From assembly GCF_001941865.1 (NCBI RefSeq), contig NZ_CP016162.1, forward strand, positions 1,178,001 to 1,242,000: a DNA stretch of 64,000 bases. The letters run 5' to 3'. Positions 53,299-60,699 of this stretch are shown here, piece after piece. Position 1 is the stretch's first letter. Each line of letters starts with the position of its first letter. The translations under genes and the position numbers were made by a program. Below the pieces are notes generated by a model. That model did not search any database. It saw only the letters and a list, made by a program, of their open reading frames with translations, and was not told where the DNA came from. This DNA comes from Pseudomonas alcaliphila JAB1. GTDB taxonomy: Bacteria > Pseudomonadota > Gammaproteobacteria > Pseudomonadales > Pseudomonadaceae.

Positions 53299-53329
53299 AT
53301 ACAACCTCCTCTAACGCCTTTCCTTGAAG

Positions 53330-53665
53330 TCATTTTCTCATGCCTGCCTGGTTGTGCGCAAAGAGCAGGCGTGCAAGCCGACGAGCATGGTCGTCGCTCC
53401 CGTCCCAGATCGATTCGAGCGCTCCCATCAGAATAGCGCTTGAACGAGGATCTGCGGCTTCTACTTCAATGAATATTTTTGCATATCTGCATAGGCGCCT
53501 ATGCGTCTCAGTTACCCGCTTTGGCTTACCAAAGAGATTGCGATGAATCTGCGACTGGTTTATTCCTGTGCGTCTAGCAATATCAGCACTTGTGCCATTA
53601 CCGCTCGCGGTAAAGAACCGCAGCAGTTCGGAGATGATTTGGGGTAACGGCTTAAGGCGATTCAT
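53330..53665 (-). CDS. Small HTH DNA-binding protein, first gene of HTH-ImmA-PIN operon
   Basis: 111 residues. Helix-turn-helix near the N-terminus: GTSADIARRTGINQSQIHRNLFGKPKRV (residues about 24-51), followed by a basic segment and an acidic/helical C-terminal half. No Shine-Dalgarno is visible before ATG 53665, and a TAATAT-like hexamer lies only a few bases upstream, so a leaderless transcript is possible. Likely the repressor/antitoxin of the operon. Confidence 0.78.
   Translation of the reverse strand: MNRLKPLPQIISELLRFFTASGNGTSADIARRTGINQSQIHRNLFGKPKRVTETHRRLCRYAKIFIEVEAADPRSSAILMGALESIWDGSDDHARRLARLLFAHNQAGMRK
53481..53504. promoter_or_regulatory. Intragenic palindrome in the HTH gene
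   Basis: GCATATCTGCATA at 53481-53493 overlaps a perfect 16-bp palindrome GCATAGGCGCCTATGC at 53489-53504. Both lie in the HTH coding sequence (region encoding CRYAKIF). Confidence 0.5.
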
Positions 53666-53677
53666 GCTATATTATTA

Positions 53678-53690
53678 GCATATTTGCATA
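53678..53690. promoter_or_regulatory. Operator candidate upstream of the HTH gene
   Basis: GCATATTTGCATA at 53678-53690 is 12 bp upstream of the HTH start. Its near copy GCATATCTGCATA sits inside the same gene at 53481-53493. Confidence 0.5.
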
Positions 53691-53785
53691 GATTGATACA
53701 GTAGCAAGACTTACGTCGTTATGTCGGGAATCACAGCCAAGGCTGCAAGATTCCGGCATGATTGCCGCCTCCTTGAGAATCAGCC

Positions 53786-54352
53786 ATGCGCGAAGCAGAA
53801 ATCAAAATTGCCCTGACCCACCACCTGGCAACCGGCATGTCCGACACCGCTTTTCATTTCCTAGAAGAGGTGGAGCTCAATGGTGGTGAGATCCGTGCCG
53901 ACCTAGTGCAAGTCGCGGACATGCACTGCTACGAGATAAAAAGCGCAACAGACTCCCTGAAACGCCTCGTAGGGCAGGGCTCGCGCTATGCCAGAGCGTT
54001 TGATCAGGTCACTTTAGTTACTGCGCAATGCCATCTGAAAAAAGCCATGCCAATGCTACCGCCCTGGTGGGGCGTGATGGTGGTGCCTGAGGAAGAGGGA
54101 AAATCCTTTAAGCAGGTGCGCAAAGCCAAGCCTAACAAGCGCCACGAGCCTGACGTGCTTGTCACCTTACTGAAGCGCGAAGAAGCTTTGCAGATTCTGG
54201 AAGAGCAAGGGATCACCCGGGGCTTCAAGAGCAAAAGCCTCTACATTATCCAAGCGAAGGTTGCCGAGCTCCTCCCCCTGAGCTCACTCAAGGAGAGGGT
54301 TCGTCAATGCCTTATTGAGCGTGCAAAGACCATAGTCAGTATTGCTCTTTGA
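53786..54352 (+). CDS. sce7726-family nuclease-like protein
   Basis: 188 residues. MREAEIKIALTHHLATG and RADLVQVADMHCYEIKSATDSLKRL match the sce7726 family. Asp 39, Glu 50 and Lys 52 form a D...ExK pattern as in PD-(D/E)XK nucleases, and the family is found with defence-like genes. No membrane or signal sequence. Its 3' end overlaps the convergent Beta-protein gene by 17 bp. Confidence 0.82.
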   Translation: MREAEIKIALTHHLATGMSDTAFHFLEEVELNGGEIRADLVQVADMHCYEIKSATDSLKRLVGQGSRYARAFDQVTLVTAQCHLKKAMPMLPPWWGVMVVPEEEGKSFKQVRKAKPNKRHEPDVLVTLLKREEALQILEEQGITRGFKSKSLYIIQAKVAELLPLSSLKERVRQCLIERAKTIVSIAL

Positions 54353-55370
54353 GCACGTATGCTATGTGGTGACTCCACGCTTCAGTGATGTGGTAGTGAC
54401 CACAGCGCTTCTTCTTCGCTGGGAAATTTGGGTCCGCCCGCTCAGAAAGTAAGAGGTCGCCAAAGGAATACCCAGCACCCTTGAAGTCTTTCGAGTAGGT
54501 ATTCACCAAGATTTCAGAGATAGCAATCGAATCACTGGACGTCTTTCCGCCAGCCCGCAAAATCAACCAGTTATCATCTCGGGTATAGCGCAACGCGATG
54601 CGGTTGCTACGTCGCTCCAGAACCTGCTCTGTCCACTCAGGAGAAAGCGTTCCATAGTCGCCGAAGCCCACTGCCAGATCAGGCACGTTGGCGTTCACAT
54701 CGTTCCAGAACAGCCAGTCGGCCCTCTTGAAGGTCCCGGCACCTGTTTTCACCGACGCCAGACTTGCTGGATATGCACCGGAGATAACGTGAATCGACTC
54801 GTAGCCAATTGCGGCGAGAGACCGCAAATCCTGACCAAAGCTGGCGACCTCTGACGGCTGCCAGTCCTTCGGGCTCACGCCAAGATCAATAATCAGTGTG
54901 CTTTTGATACCTGCGGCCTTGAGCCAGCCAAACGCTCCCTGTGCAAGTTGCAGCTTGTCGGCCGGTACAGAAAGTGCGCTCAAACGCAGGCGTATAGTTA
55001 CAAAAGGCAGATACGCAGCCAGCTTCGTGAACCTCGCCCCCATGCTTGCGAGGTACGACGGTCCAAGTACCGGCGAGACCAACAGCTTTTGCTGCACAGC
55101 GTGCTGAAGAAAATCTAGAAGCTCGGTTTGGCGAGTGTGGGTCAGTTGGCCGCTGGGGTTGGCATAGTCCACCAGCACCTCCTGCTGCCAGACCTTCTGC
55201 AGCTTATTCATCAAATTCAGGTGCTGCTTGGAGGTACGAACCTCAATGCATGGCCGAACTCGAGAACGAAGCGCAGTCTCGATCTGCTCAAGAGCTCTCT
55301 GCTCCCAAGACTGCCATTTGATGACCGGGATGTATTGTGGGTGCTGTGGGTGCTGTGGGTGCTTGGCCAT
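54336..55370 (-). CDS. Beta-family protein
   Basis: 344 residues from ATG 55370 (GGAAG upstream). Starts AKHPQHPQHPQYIPVIKWQSWE, followed by family-like segments VRPCIEVRTSKQHLN, LLVSPVLGP, STLIIDLG and DWLFWNDVNANVPDLAVGFGDYGTL, ending KKKRCGHYHITEAWSHHIAYVL. This matches the Beta_protein family, which occurs beside sce7726 or sce7725 proteins and in prophage/defence loci. Biochemical role unknown. The three HPQ units come from a 9-bp tandem repeat. Confidence 0.78.
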   Translation of the reverse strand: MAKHPQHPQHPQYIPVIKWQSWEQRALEQIETALRSRVRPCIEVRTSKQHLNLMNKLQKVWQQEVLVDYANPSGQLTHTRQTELLDFLQHAVQQKLLVSPVLGPSYLASMGARFTKLAAYLPFVTIRLRLSALSVPADKLQLAQGAFGWLKAAGIKSTLIIDLGVSPKDWQPSEVASFGQDLRSLAAIGYESIHVISGAYPASLASVKTGAGTFKRADWLFWNDVNANVPDLAVGFGDYGTLSPEWTEQVLERRSNRIALRYTRDDNWLILRAGGKTSSDSIAISEILVNTYSKDFKGAGYSFGDLLLSERADPNFPAKKKRCGHYHITEAWSHHIAYVLKEQY

Positions 55371-55998
55371 TGCTCTTCCTTGGTGCGATAGATGGAAGAA
55401 GGTATAGCACTTTGATACCCATACACCGCTCAATCAGACCTGCGTCTAATTGCATTACCTAGCGTGCCGCTCTATATGAGCATCCGGTGCAGGGCAACGA
55501 GCTCGCCGCTCTCGCCGAACAGTGCCTGTCTCTCGGTATGCCTAGGCAGGACATACCTGCAACCAGTATCGGAGAGCGTTGGTCCGCTCACCTCTCCAAT
55601 GATTGCGCGCTTGCGCAGATGGCTTACGTTGCGGACGCTCACTCGGACTGCATTTCGCTGAATAGCAGTGCCCGAAAGCGGTGACTGAATCAGTACTGCC
55701 ATTGGCCGGTTGTAGCCAGTCATAGATGAAGACCTTTATTGATCTGTTGATCTCATTCCGCTCCTGATACCGAGGGAGGCGTGCCGTCGTCATCTGTTGT
55801 GCGGCCTTTGCATGCCCCGCTTTGCCTGCATATGGCATGTCGTCATCTGTCGACTATCTGATGTGGGGCAGGGCTCACCGTGTCAGCCATTCCACCCACT
55901 TTCGGTAGATTTCCGCCGATAAAACCGTCTGAAATCGAATTCCGGGGGCTAAACGATCGGTCACCATTTTGGCTCTTACAGCGAAGAGAGCCTTGGTC
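55371..55998. other. Long gap before the MobI-like gene
   Basis: 628 bp. Contains one weak minus-strand open frame (listed separately) and an AATAGCAGTGCC sequence at 55661-55672 similar to the repeats downstream of the MobI-like gene. Otherwise nothing recognised. Confidence 0.4.
55472..55723 (-). CDS. Possible small hypothetical protein
   Basis: 83 codons from ATG 55723 with AAAGG about 9 bp upstream. The product is basic in the middle (RVSVRNVSHLRKRAI) with no known domain. It could equally be a chance frame; kept because the gap around it is otherwise empty. Confidence 0.28.
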   Translation of the reverse strand: MTGYNRPMAVLIQSPLSGTAIQRNAVRVSVRNVSHLRKRAIIGEVSGPTLSDTGCRYVLPRHTERQALFGESGELVALHRMLI

Positions 55999-56460
55999 AT
56001 GAGCAAAGAAGCACAAACGATAGTCACCCTGCTTGATCAGCAGTACGAGCAGTTGCTTACGGACGCGAGGTGCTTGGTAGCAAGCTATGTGGATGCGTCC
56101 ATGAAGCTGTACAAAAAGACCGGGGTCAAATCTGTTGTGGCCGGCGTATCAATCAAGCAGGTGAGCCCGAATGCGTATTCAATCTACTGGTGCAAACTGG
56201 TGCCGCTGCAAGGACAAAAAAACAAATTCGCGCCTCTGACTATTGCCAAGGGGAATGGCAAACATAAATACCCGGCTTCCTCGTTTGAGTTTGTTGAATA
56301 TCCATACCGTCACCTCGTTCTGCAAGTTGAGGGGCGGCTTGCGGAGATTCGCCGCGTTGCGAGCGAGAATCGTCAGCTACGTCGGACGTTGGTCGCTTAT
56401 GAGAAGAAGCTGTCTAGATACCAAGCGCTTAATCATGGCGACCTCTATTCGGCAGGGTAG
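55999..56460 (+). CDS. MobI-like conjugative transfer protein
   Basis: 153 residues from ATG 55999. The pattern resembles MobI(A/C) proteins of ICEs: ARCLVASYVDASMKLY, VSPNAYSIYWCKLVPLQGQ, TIAKGNGKHKYPAS and a C-terminal coiled region VEGRLAEIRRVASENRQLRRTL. In SXT-type ICEs MobI is needed for transfer and its gene abuts oriT. The assignment is by pattern memory and not certain; no relaxase is seen in the window. Confidence 0.55.
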   Translation: MSKEAQTIVTLLDQQYEQLLTDARCLVASYVDASMKLYKKTGVKSVVAGVSIKQVSPNAYSIYWCKLVPLQGQKNKFAPLTIAKGNGKHKYPASSFEFVEYPYRHLVLQVEGRLAEIRRVASENRQLRRTLVAYEKKLSRYQALNHGDLYSAG

Positions 56461-56471
56461 CGGCTGAGTAC

Positions 56472-56753
56472 CTATAAGCAGTGCCGAACAGATTTGACCC
56501 GATTGTAAATCCCGAAAGCCCCGTGCAGCTTGGTCTGGCGGGGCTTTCTCGTATCAGCAGTGAACTACGGCGAGATATATTGCTGCGCTTGACCAGGGAA
56601 GGCGACGGGTTCGGGCTATAAGCAGTGTAGGGCGCTAAATCTACTCGTTGTCAGCCAGCAGGCCCATGCAGGCGGGGGCGGAGGCCGTATTTGCTATTAG
56701 CAGTGACGCTTACGACCAAGTCAGCCGGCCAGCTTTGATTTGTATTAGTAGTG
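56472..56753. repeat. Spaced short direct repeats, TAT-N-AGCAGTG
   Basis: Five copies of TAT(A/C/T)AGCAGTG, the last with one change (AGTAGTG), begin at 56473, 56552, 56617, 56695 and 56743. They are all on the same strand with spacers of about 36-67 bp. They follow the MobI-like gene and occupy a 380-bp gap with no gene. Confidence 0.7.
56514..56548. terminator. Hairpin terminator after the MobI-like gene
   Basis: GAAAGCCCCG (56514-56523) pairs perfectly with CGGGGCTTTC (56539-56548) around a 15-bp loop. A short T-run lies within the distal arm on each strand. Confidence 0.65.
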
Positions 56754-56839
56754 AAAGGCTTCACTTTCATAAAATAAACATTGGTAGGTGCCGTTCCAGC
56801 TGGTACCTGTGTCGCGCAGCGGGTGGTGACGGTAACGCG

Positions 56840-57205
56840 CTACCCCTCGCTGCCTCGCTGCTGTTCGAATGCAATGCGGTTCATTACGCAGATGGGGATG
56901 GGGTAGCCTTGGATGTGGGTCGTGAGTGCCTCGTTGCCTGCGATCACCATGATGCAGGATAGGCCTCTGCGGAAGCGCATCCCTCGTCCCGAGTAGTTGC
57001 GCGGGATGATCTCCCATGATTCGTCGTCGTAGTAACAACCAACGATTTCTGACCAGTGCAATTGGATGCCCGCGCCCATGATGCCTACTGGGGTCAGGCA
57101 GAAAATTTCTACCTGGGCTTCCTGCCCAAGAGGTACAGCGTAAACCCGACCGTTTGGTGCAATAGGTGGGAAGTACTGCCCGTTACCGAGGTGACGAAAT
57201 TCCAT
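56840..57205 (-). CDS. Hypothetical protein of the element
   Basis: 121 residues from ATG 57205 (GGAG 7 bp upstream). Compact, probably beta-rich: FRHLGNGQYFPPIAPNGRVY, VEIFCLTPVGIMGAGIQLHW, RNYSGRGMRFRRGLSCIMVI. No signal peptide, membrane segment or family recognised. It may be the last gene of a minus-strand run that starts with the Integrase_1-type protein. Confidence 0.65.
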   Translation of the reverse strand: MEFRHLGNGQYFPPIAPNGRVYAVPLGQEAQVEIFCLTPVGIMGAGIQLHWSEIVGCYYDDESWEIIPRNYSGRGMRFRRGLSCIMVIAGNEALTTHIQGYPIPICVMNRIAFEQQRGSEG

Positions 57206-57552
57206 GGTGGTGCTCCGGATAGATGAGGTCGCTAGACACTCTCCGGTAGCTTTCGGAAAACCCAAGATGAGATGTTGCCCGCGAGTCGGCGCGCGAGTTT
57301 TAGCGTGCTGGGCAAGCTAGCTCGCCACATGGCGAGTGTGCATGTTGCTGAACTAAACGCTTCGGCGCTCCGCTCACTTTCTCTATGGCGCGGAAACTGC
57401 CAGCCAATACGAAGTCGTCCCGTGACCTCATAGGCTTGGGGAAATAGTGCTTATCGCAGCAGTAGGGTGTCGGGCCGATGGATTGGGTAAGCGCCCGCTG
57501 CCAAAGGGCAGCGGACAGTCTGTTGCAGGTATCTGGTCGTGCCGCTGAAGGC
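57206..57552. other. Gap between two small element genes
   Basis: 347 bp. A minus-strand frame is open across 57300-57550 but has no ribosome-binding site or domain. No other feature identified. Confidence 0.4.
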
Positions 57553-57672
57553 TCAATCGTCGCCGTGTTTCGTGTCCAGGTGCGCTGCGACCATATAGCC
57601 AATTACACCTGCGATAGTCAGCGCACTGATGACGGCAAGCACGGCGTATACAAGCAATTCAAAACGATCCAT
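57553..57672 (-). CDS. 39-residue single-pass membrane protein
   Basis: A short frame with a strong ribosome-binding site: AAGGAG 7 bp before ATG 57672. The product reads MDRFELLVYAVLAVISALTI, then AGVIGYMVAAHLDTKHGDD: one membrane helix with acidic C-terminal end. No family recognised. It starts 75 bp after the Integrase_1-type gene ends, on the same strand, and may be co-transcribed. Confidence 0.65.
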   Translation of the reverse strand: MDRFELLVYAVLAVISALTIAGVIGYMVAAHLDTKHGDD

Positions 57673-57747
57673 ACCCTGACTCCTTTGTTTCGAGGTCTGC
57701 CAAGGTTAAGGGCGTCTGACCTAATCCCAAATCTGCTGTGTGATGGC

Positions 57748-58713
57748 TTAGCGATTGGTACCGGCGGCTTCCTTCCGCAGGTTGACACGGGTACCGACGT
57801 ACGCATCAGTTTCCCAGATACGCAAATTCCCGAGCTCGTAGGCGACGTGATCCCGCGCCTCTAGATCCTCGATGTTAGGAGCGCTCCCTCCAAGAATCGG
57901 GGCTTCATGACCGGACCACTGCTTGTAAAGCTCACATGCAAATGCTGCTCGGCAATCACAGAAGCTCAGCCCATGAAAAAGTAAAATCTCCTTGGCAGCA
58001 GGTAAGCTGTTCTGCTTCCAGAGCCGCCATGTCTGCTTTGATTGTGGATAGCGATGAACATCTTGGACGGCGAATGCCGTCTCCAAAACGGCGATCTGCT
58101 TTGGCATCGAGATGTTAATTATCCTCTGTGTATACGGCCCTTCTTTTCCGCTTTCCAGGGAAATACATCCATCCCCCTTGGCTGCCTCCAGAGCCGCTTG
58201 GGCGTCGAAGAAAACAGCTTCACGTAATGAGATGCCGAGGTGCCGCACTAACATCAACACCACCGCCAGATGCTCTGATAGACGGGCCTGAACATCTCCC
58301 ACTGCGGCTTCGAACTGCGCTTGATCAAGGCTGTGTGGGGCCGTAATCCGTGCATGGCCAGGAAAGCCAATATCAGGCATCACGACTTTCCAGTCACCAC
58401 TGGTCCCGAGGGCCATAACTGAACTCACGGTCTCAAGAAGACCCTCCGCGGTCTGCACCGAAAGATTCCCGTGGTACACCTGCGTACAGAGTTCTTCGCC
58501 GTATTGCCGTACCAGTTTTTTATTGACGAGCTCTAGGATATCCACGTCATGAGACTCCTTGGCGTAAATACTAAACTGTGCCCACTGATGGTCGTGGATC
58601 ATTGCCTCGTGTTGACTGAGGAGCCCGCGTCGGGCTGCCTTCTTGAGGATCGCCGAACCGGCCCTGGTCAAGTCCCGATCAAAATGTGAGTGGAAACTCT
58701 GCTTCACGGTCAT
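57748..58713 (-). CDS. Integrase-domain (Integrase_1-like) protein
   Basis: About 321 residues. Resembles the Integrase_1 type of tyrosine-recombinase-related proteins found in genomic islands: VDILELVNKKLVRQYGEEL, LVRHLGISLREAVFFDAQAAL (catalytic-type Arg), YTQRIINISMPKQIAVL and FHGLSFCDCRAAFACELYKQW (HxxR position altered, Arg kept). ATG 58713 is only one base from GGAGG; GTG 58707 is spaced 7 bp and may be the true start. The transposon inserted 158 bp upstream. Confidence 0.72.
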   Translation of the reverse strand: MTVKQSFHSHFDRDLTRAGSAILKKAARRGLLSQHEAMIHDHQWAQFSIYAKESHDVDILELVNKKLVRQYGEELCTQVYHGNLSVQTAEGLLETVSSVMALGTSGDWKVVMPDIGFPGHARITAPHSLDQAQFEAAVGDVQARLSEHLAVVLMLVRHLGISLREAVFFDAQAALEAAKGDGCISLESGKEGPYTQRIINISMPKQIAVLETAFAVQDVHRYPQSKQTWRLWKQNSLPAAKEILLFHGLSFCDCRAAFACELYKQWSGHEAPILGGSAPNIEDLEARDHVAYELGNLRIWETDAYVGTRVNLRKEAAGTNR

Positions 58714-58871
58714 TCCTCCATTCAGCTCAGGTGCTGAGCTGCTAAAGGAAATGTTGAGCGAGAAAAAATATCCTGGGCTTCGTTTTCGGTCGCATTTAGC
58801 GCCTGAAATTGACGAGCCCATCCATCCCGTAAACGGTCGTTTATGGCACACCTATTCCAGACGAGCTTCTG

Positions 58872-58999
58872 TGTCATTTTCAGAAGACGACTGCACCAAT
58901 TGACGGGGCGTAACGCCAGATGTGCAGGCGACTCCTGACAACGCAATATCAGAAGTCATCTGCACCAATCTCGACTATGCTCAATACTCGTGTGCACCA
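58872..58999 (+). repeat. Transposon terminal repeat and TniA-binding 19-bp repeats
   Basis: Besides the 25-bp terminal repeat, 19-bp units of the type TCAGAAG-N5-CTGCACCA occur at 58880-58898, 58949-58967 and, diverged, 58981-58999, with one inverted diverged copy at 58921-58938. They match the transposase-binding repeats known in Tn402/Tn5053 ends. Confidence 0.85.
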
Positions 59000-59014
59000 A
59001 AGCGAGGTGTGAGC

Positions 59015-60697
59015 ATGGCGTCAGACACATCATTGATTGCCGAGCAAGGCGTGGCCACCCTGCCCGATGCGGCTTGGGCGCAGGCCCGGCAACGGGCGGA
59101 AATCATCGGGCCGCTGGCAGCGCTTGATGTGGTCGGGCATGAAGCCGCCGATGCCGCTGCTCACGCGCTTGGCCTGTCCAGGCGGCAGGTGTATGTCCTA
59201 ATCCGCCGTGCCCGGCAAGGTGCTGGGCTTGTGACGGACCTGGCTCGCAGCCGATCCGGCGGCGGAAAAGGCAAGGGACGCTTGCCGGAATCAGTTGAGC
59301 GCATCATCCGCGAGTTGCTGCAAAAGCGCTTCCTGACCAAGCAGAAGCGTAGCCTGGCAGCGTTCCACCGCGAGGTCGCGCAGGCTTGCAAAGCGCAAAA
59401 GCTGCGGGCGCCGGCGCGCAACACCGTGGCTCTGCGGATCGCCGGCCTCGATCCGCTCAAGGCCACTCGCCGCCGGGAAGGTCAGGATGCGTCCCGCAGC
59501 CTGCAAGGTGTCGGTGGTGAGCCTCCCGCCGTGACCGCGCCACTGGAACAAGTGCAGATTGATCACACGGTCATCGACCTGATCGTGGTGGACGAGCGCG
59601 ACCGGCAACCGATTGGCCGTCCGTATCTGACCATCGCCATCGACGTGTTTACCCGCTGCGTGCTCGGCATGGTCGTCACGCTGGAAGCGCCGTCATCTGT
59701 TTCGGTCGGCCTGTGCCTTGTGCATGTCGCCTGCGACAAGCGTCCCTGGCTGGAGGGTCTGAACATAGAAATGGAGTGGCCGATGAGCGGCAAGCCCAGG
59801 CTGCTCTACCTGGACAACGCGGCCGAGTTCAAGAGCGAAGCGCTACGCCGAGGCTGCGAGCAGCATGGCATCCGGCTTGACTATCGCCCGCTCGGGCAGC
59901 CGCACTACGGCGGCATCGTGGAACGGATCATCGGCACGGCGATGCAGATGATCCACGACGAATTGCCAGGGACGACCTTCTCCAACCCTGACCAGCGCGG
60001 CGACTACGATTCCGAAAACAAGGCCGCCCTGACGCTGCGTGAGCTGGAGCGCTGGCTCACATTGGCGGTCGGCACCTACCACGGCTCCGTGCACAACGGC
60101 CTGCTCCAGCCGCCGGCAGCGCGCTGGGCCGAAGCTATCGCGCGGACCGGCGTGCCAACCGTCATCACTCGCACCACGGCTTTTCTGGTCGATTTTCTGC
60201 CCATCATCCGCCGCACGCTGACCCGCACCGGCTTCGTCATCGACCACATCCATTACTACGCCGATGCGCTCAAGCCGTGGATAGCTCGGCGCGACCGCTT
60301 GCCTGCGTTCCTGATCCGGCGCGACCCGCGCGACATCAGCCGCATTTGGGTGCTGGAGCCGGAGGGGCAGCACTATCTGGAAATTCCATACCGCACCTTG
60401 TCGCACCCGGCTGTCACCCTCTGGGAACAACGACAGGCGCTGGCGAAATTGCGGCAGCAAGGGCGCGAACAGGTGGATGAGTCGGCGCTGTTTCGCATGA
60501 TCGGCCAGATGCGCGAAATCGTGTCCACCGCGCAGAAAGCTACGCGCAAGGCGCAGCGCGACGCGGATCGACGCCAGCATCTCAAGGCAACGGCAGTTCT
60601 TTTCAAAACCACGCCACCACCGGACGCGGACATGGCTGACCCGCAGGCAGACAACCAGCCACCTGCCAAACCGTTCGACCAGATTGAGGAGTGGTAG
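59015..60697 (+). CDS. tniA: Transposase TniA
   Basis: 560 residues from ATG 59015 (GAGG 7 bp upstream), matching the ~559-residue Tn5053 TniA. The N-terminal HTH region (HALGLSRRQVYVLIRRARQG) binds end repeats. The DDE integrase core has Asp in QIDHTVIDLIVVDE, Asp in YLDNAAEFKSEAL and Glu in GGIVERIIGTAMQ, followed by a C-terminal barrel. Works with TniB and TniQ to form a cointegrate. Confidence 0.97.
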   Translation: MASDTSLIAEQGVATLPDAAWAQARQRAEIIGPLAALDVVGHEAADAAAHALGLSRRQVYVLIRRARQGAGLVTDLARSRSGGGKGKGRLPESVERIIRELLQKRFLTKQKRSLAAFHREVAQACKAQKLRAPARNTVALRIAGLDPLKATRRREGQDASRSLQGVGGEPPAVTAPLEQVQIDHTVIDLIVVDERDRQPIGRPYLTIAIDVFTRCVLGMVVTLEAPSSVSVGLCLVHVACDKRPWLEGLNIEMEWPMSGKPRLLYLDNAAEFKSEALRRGCEQHGIRLDYRPLGQPHYGGIVERIIGTAMQMIHDELPGTTFSNPDQRGDYDSENKAALTLRELERWLTLAVGTYHGSVHNGLLQPPAARWAEAIARTGVPTVITRTTAFLVDFLPIIRRTLTRTGFVIDHIHYYADALKPWIARRDRLPAFLIRRDPRDISRIWVLEPEGQHYLEIPYRTLSHPAVTLWEQRQALAKLRQQGREQVDESALFRMIGQMREIVSTAQKATRKAQRDADRRQHLKATAVLFKTTPPPDADMADPQADNQPPAKPFDQIEEW

Positions 60698-60699
60698 CC

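Noticed and set aside
56472..56753. CRISPR array made of TAT-N-AGCAGTG repeats
   Set aside because: The repeat is only about 11-12 bp, spacers vary from 36 to 67 bp, and there are no cas genes nearby.
57478..57864. Plus-strand frame over the 39-residue gene and the end of the integrase-domain gene
   Set aside because: It overlaps two better-supported minus-strand genes and lacks a ribosome-binding site.
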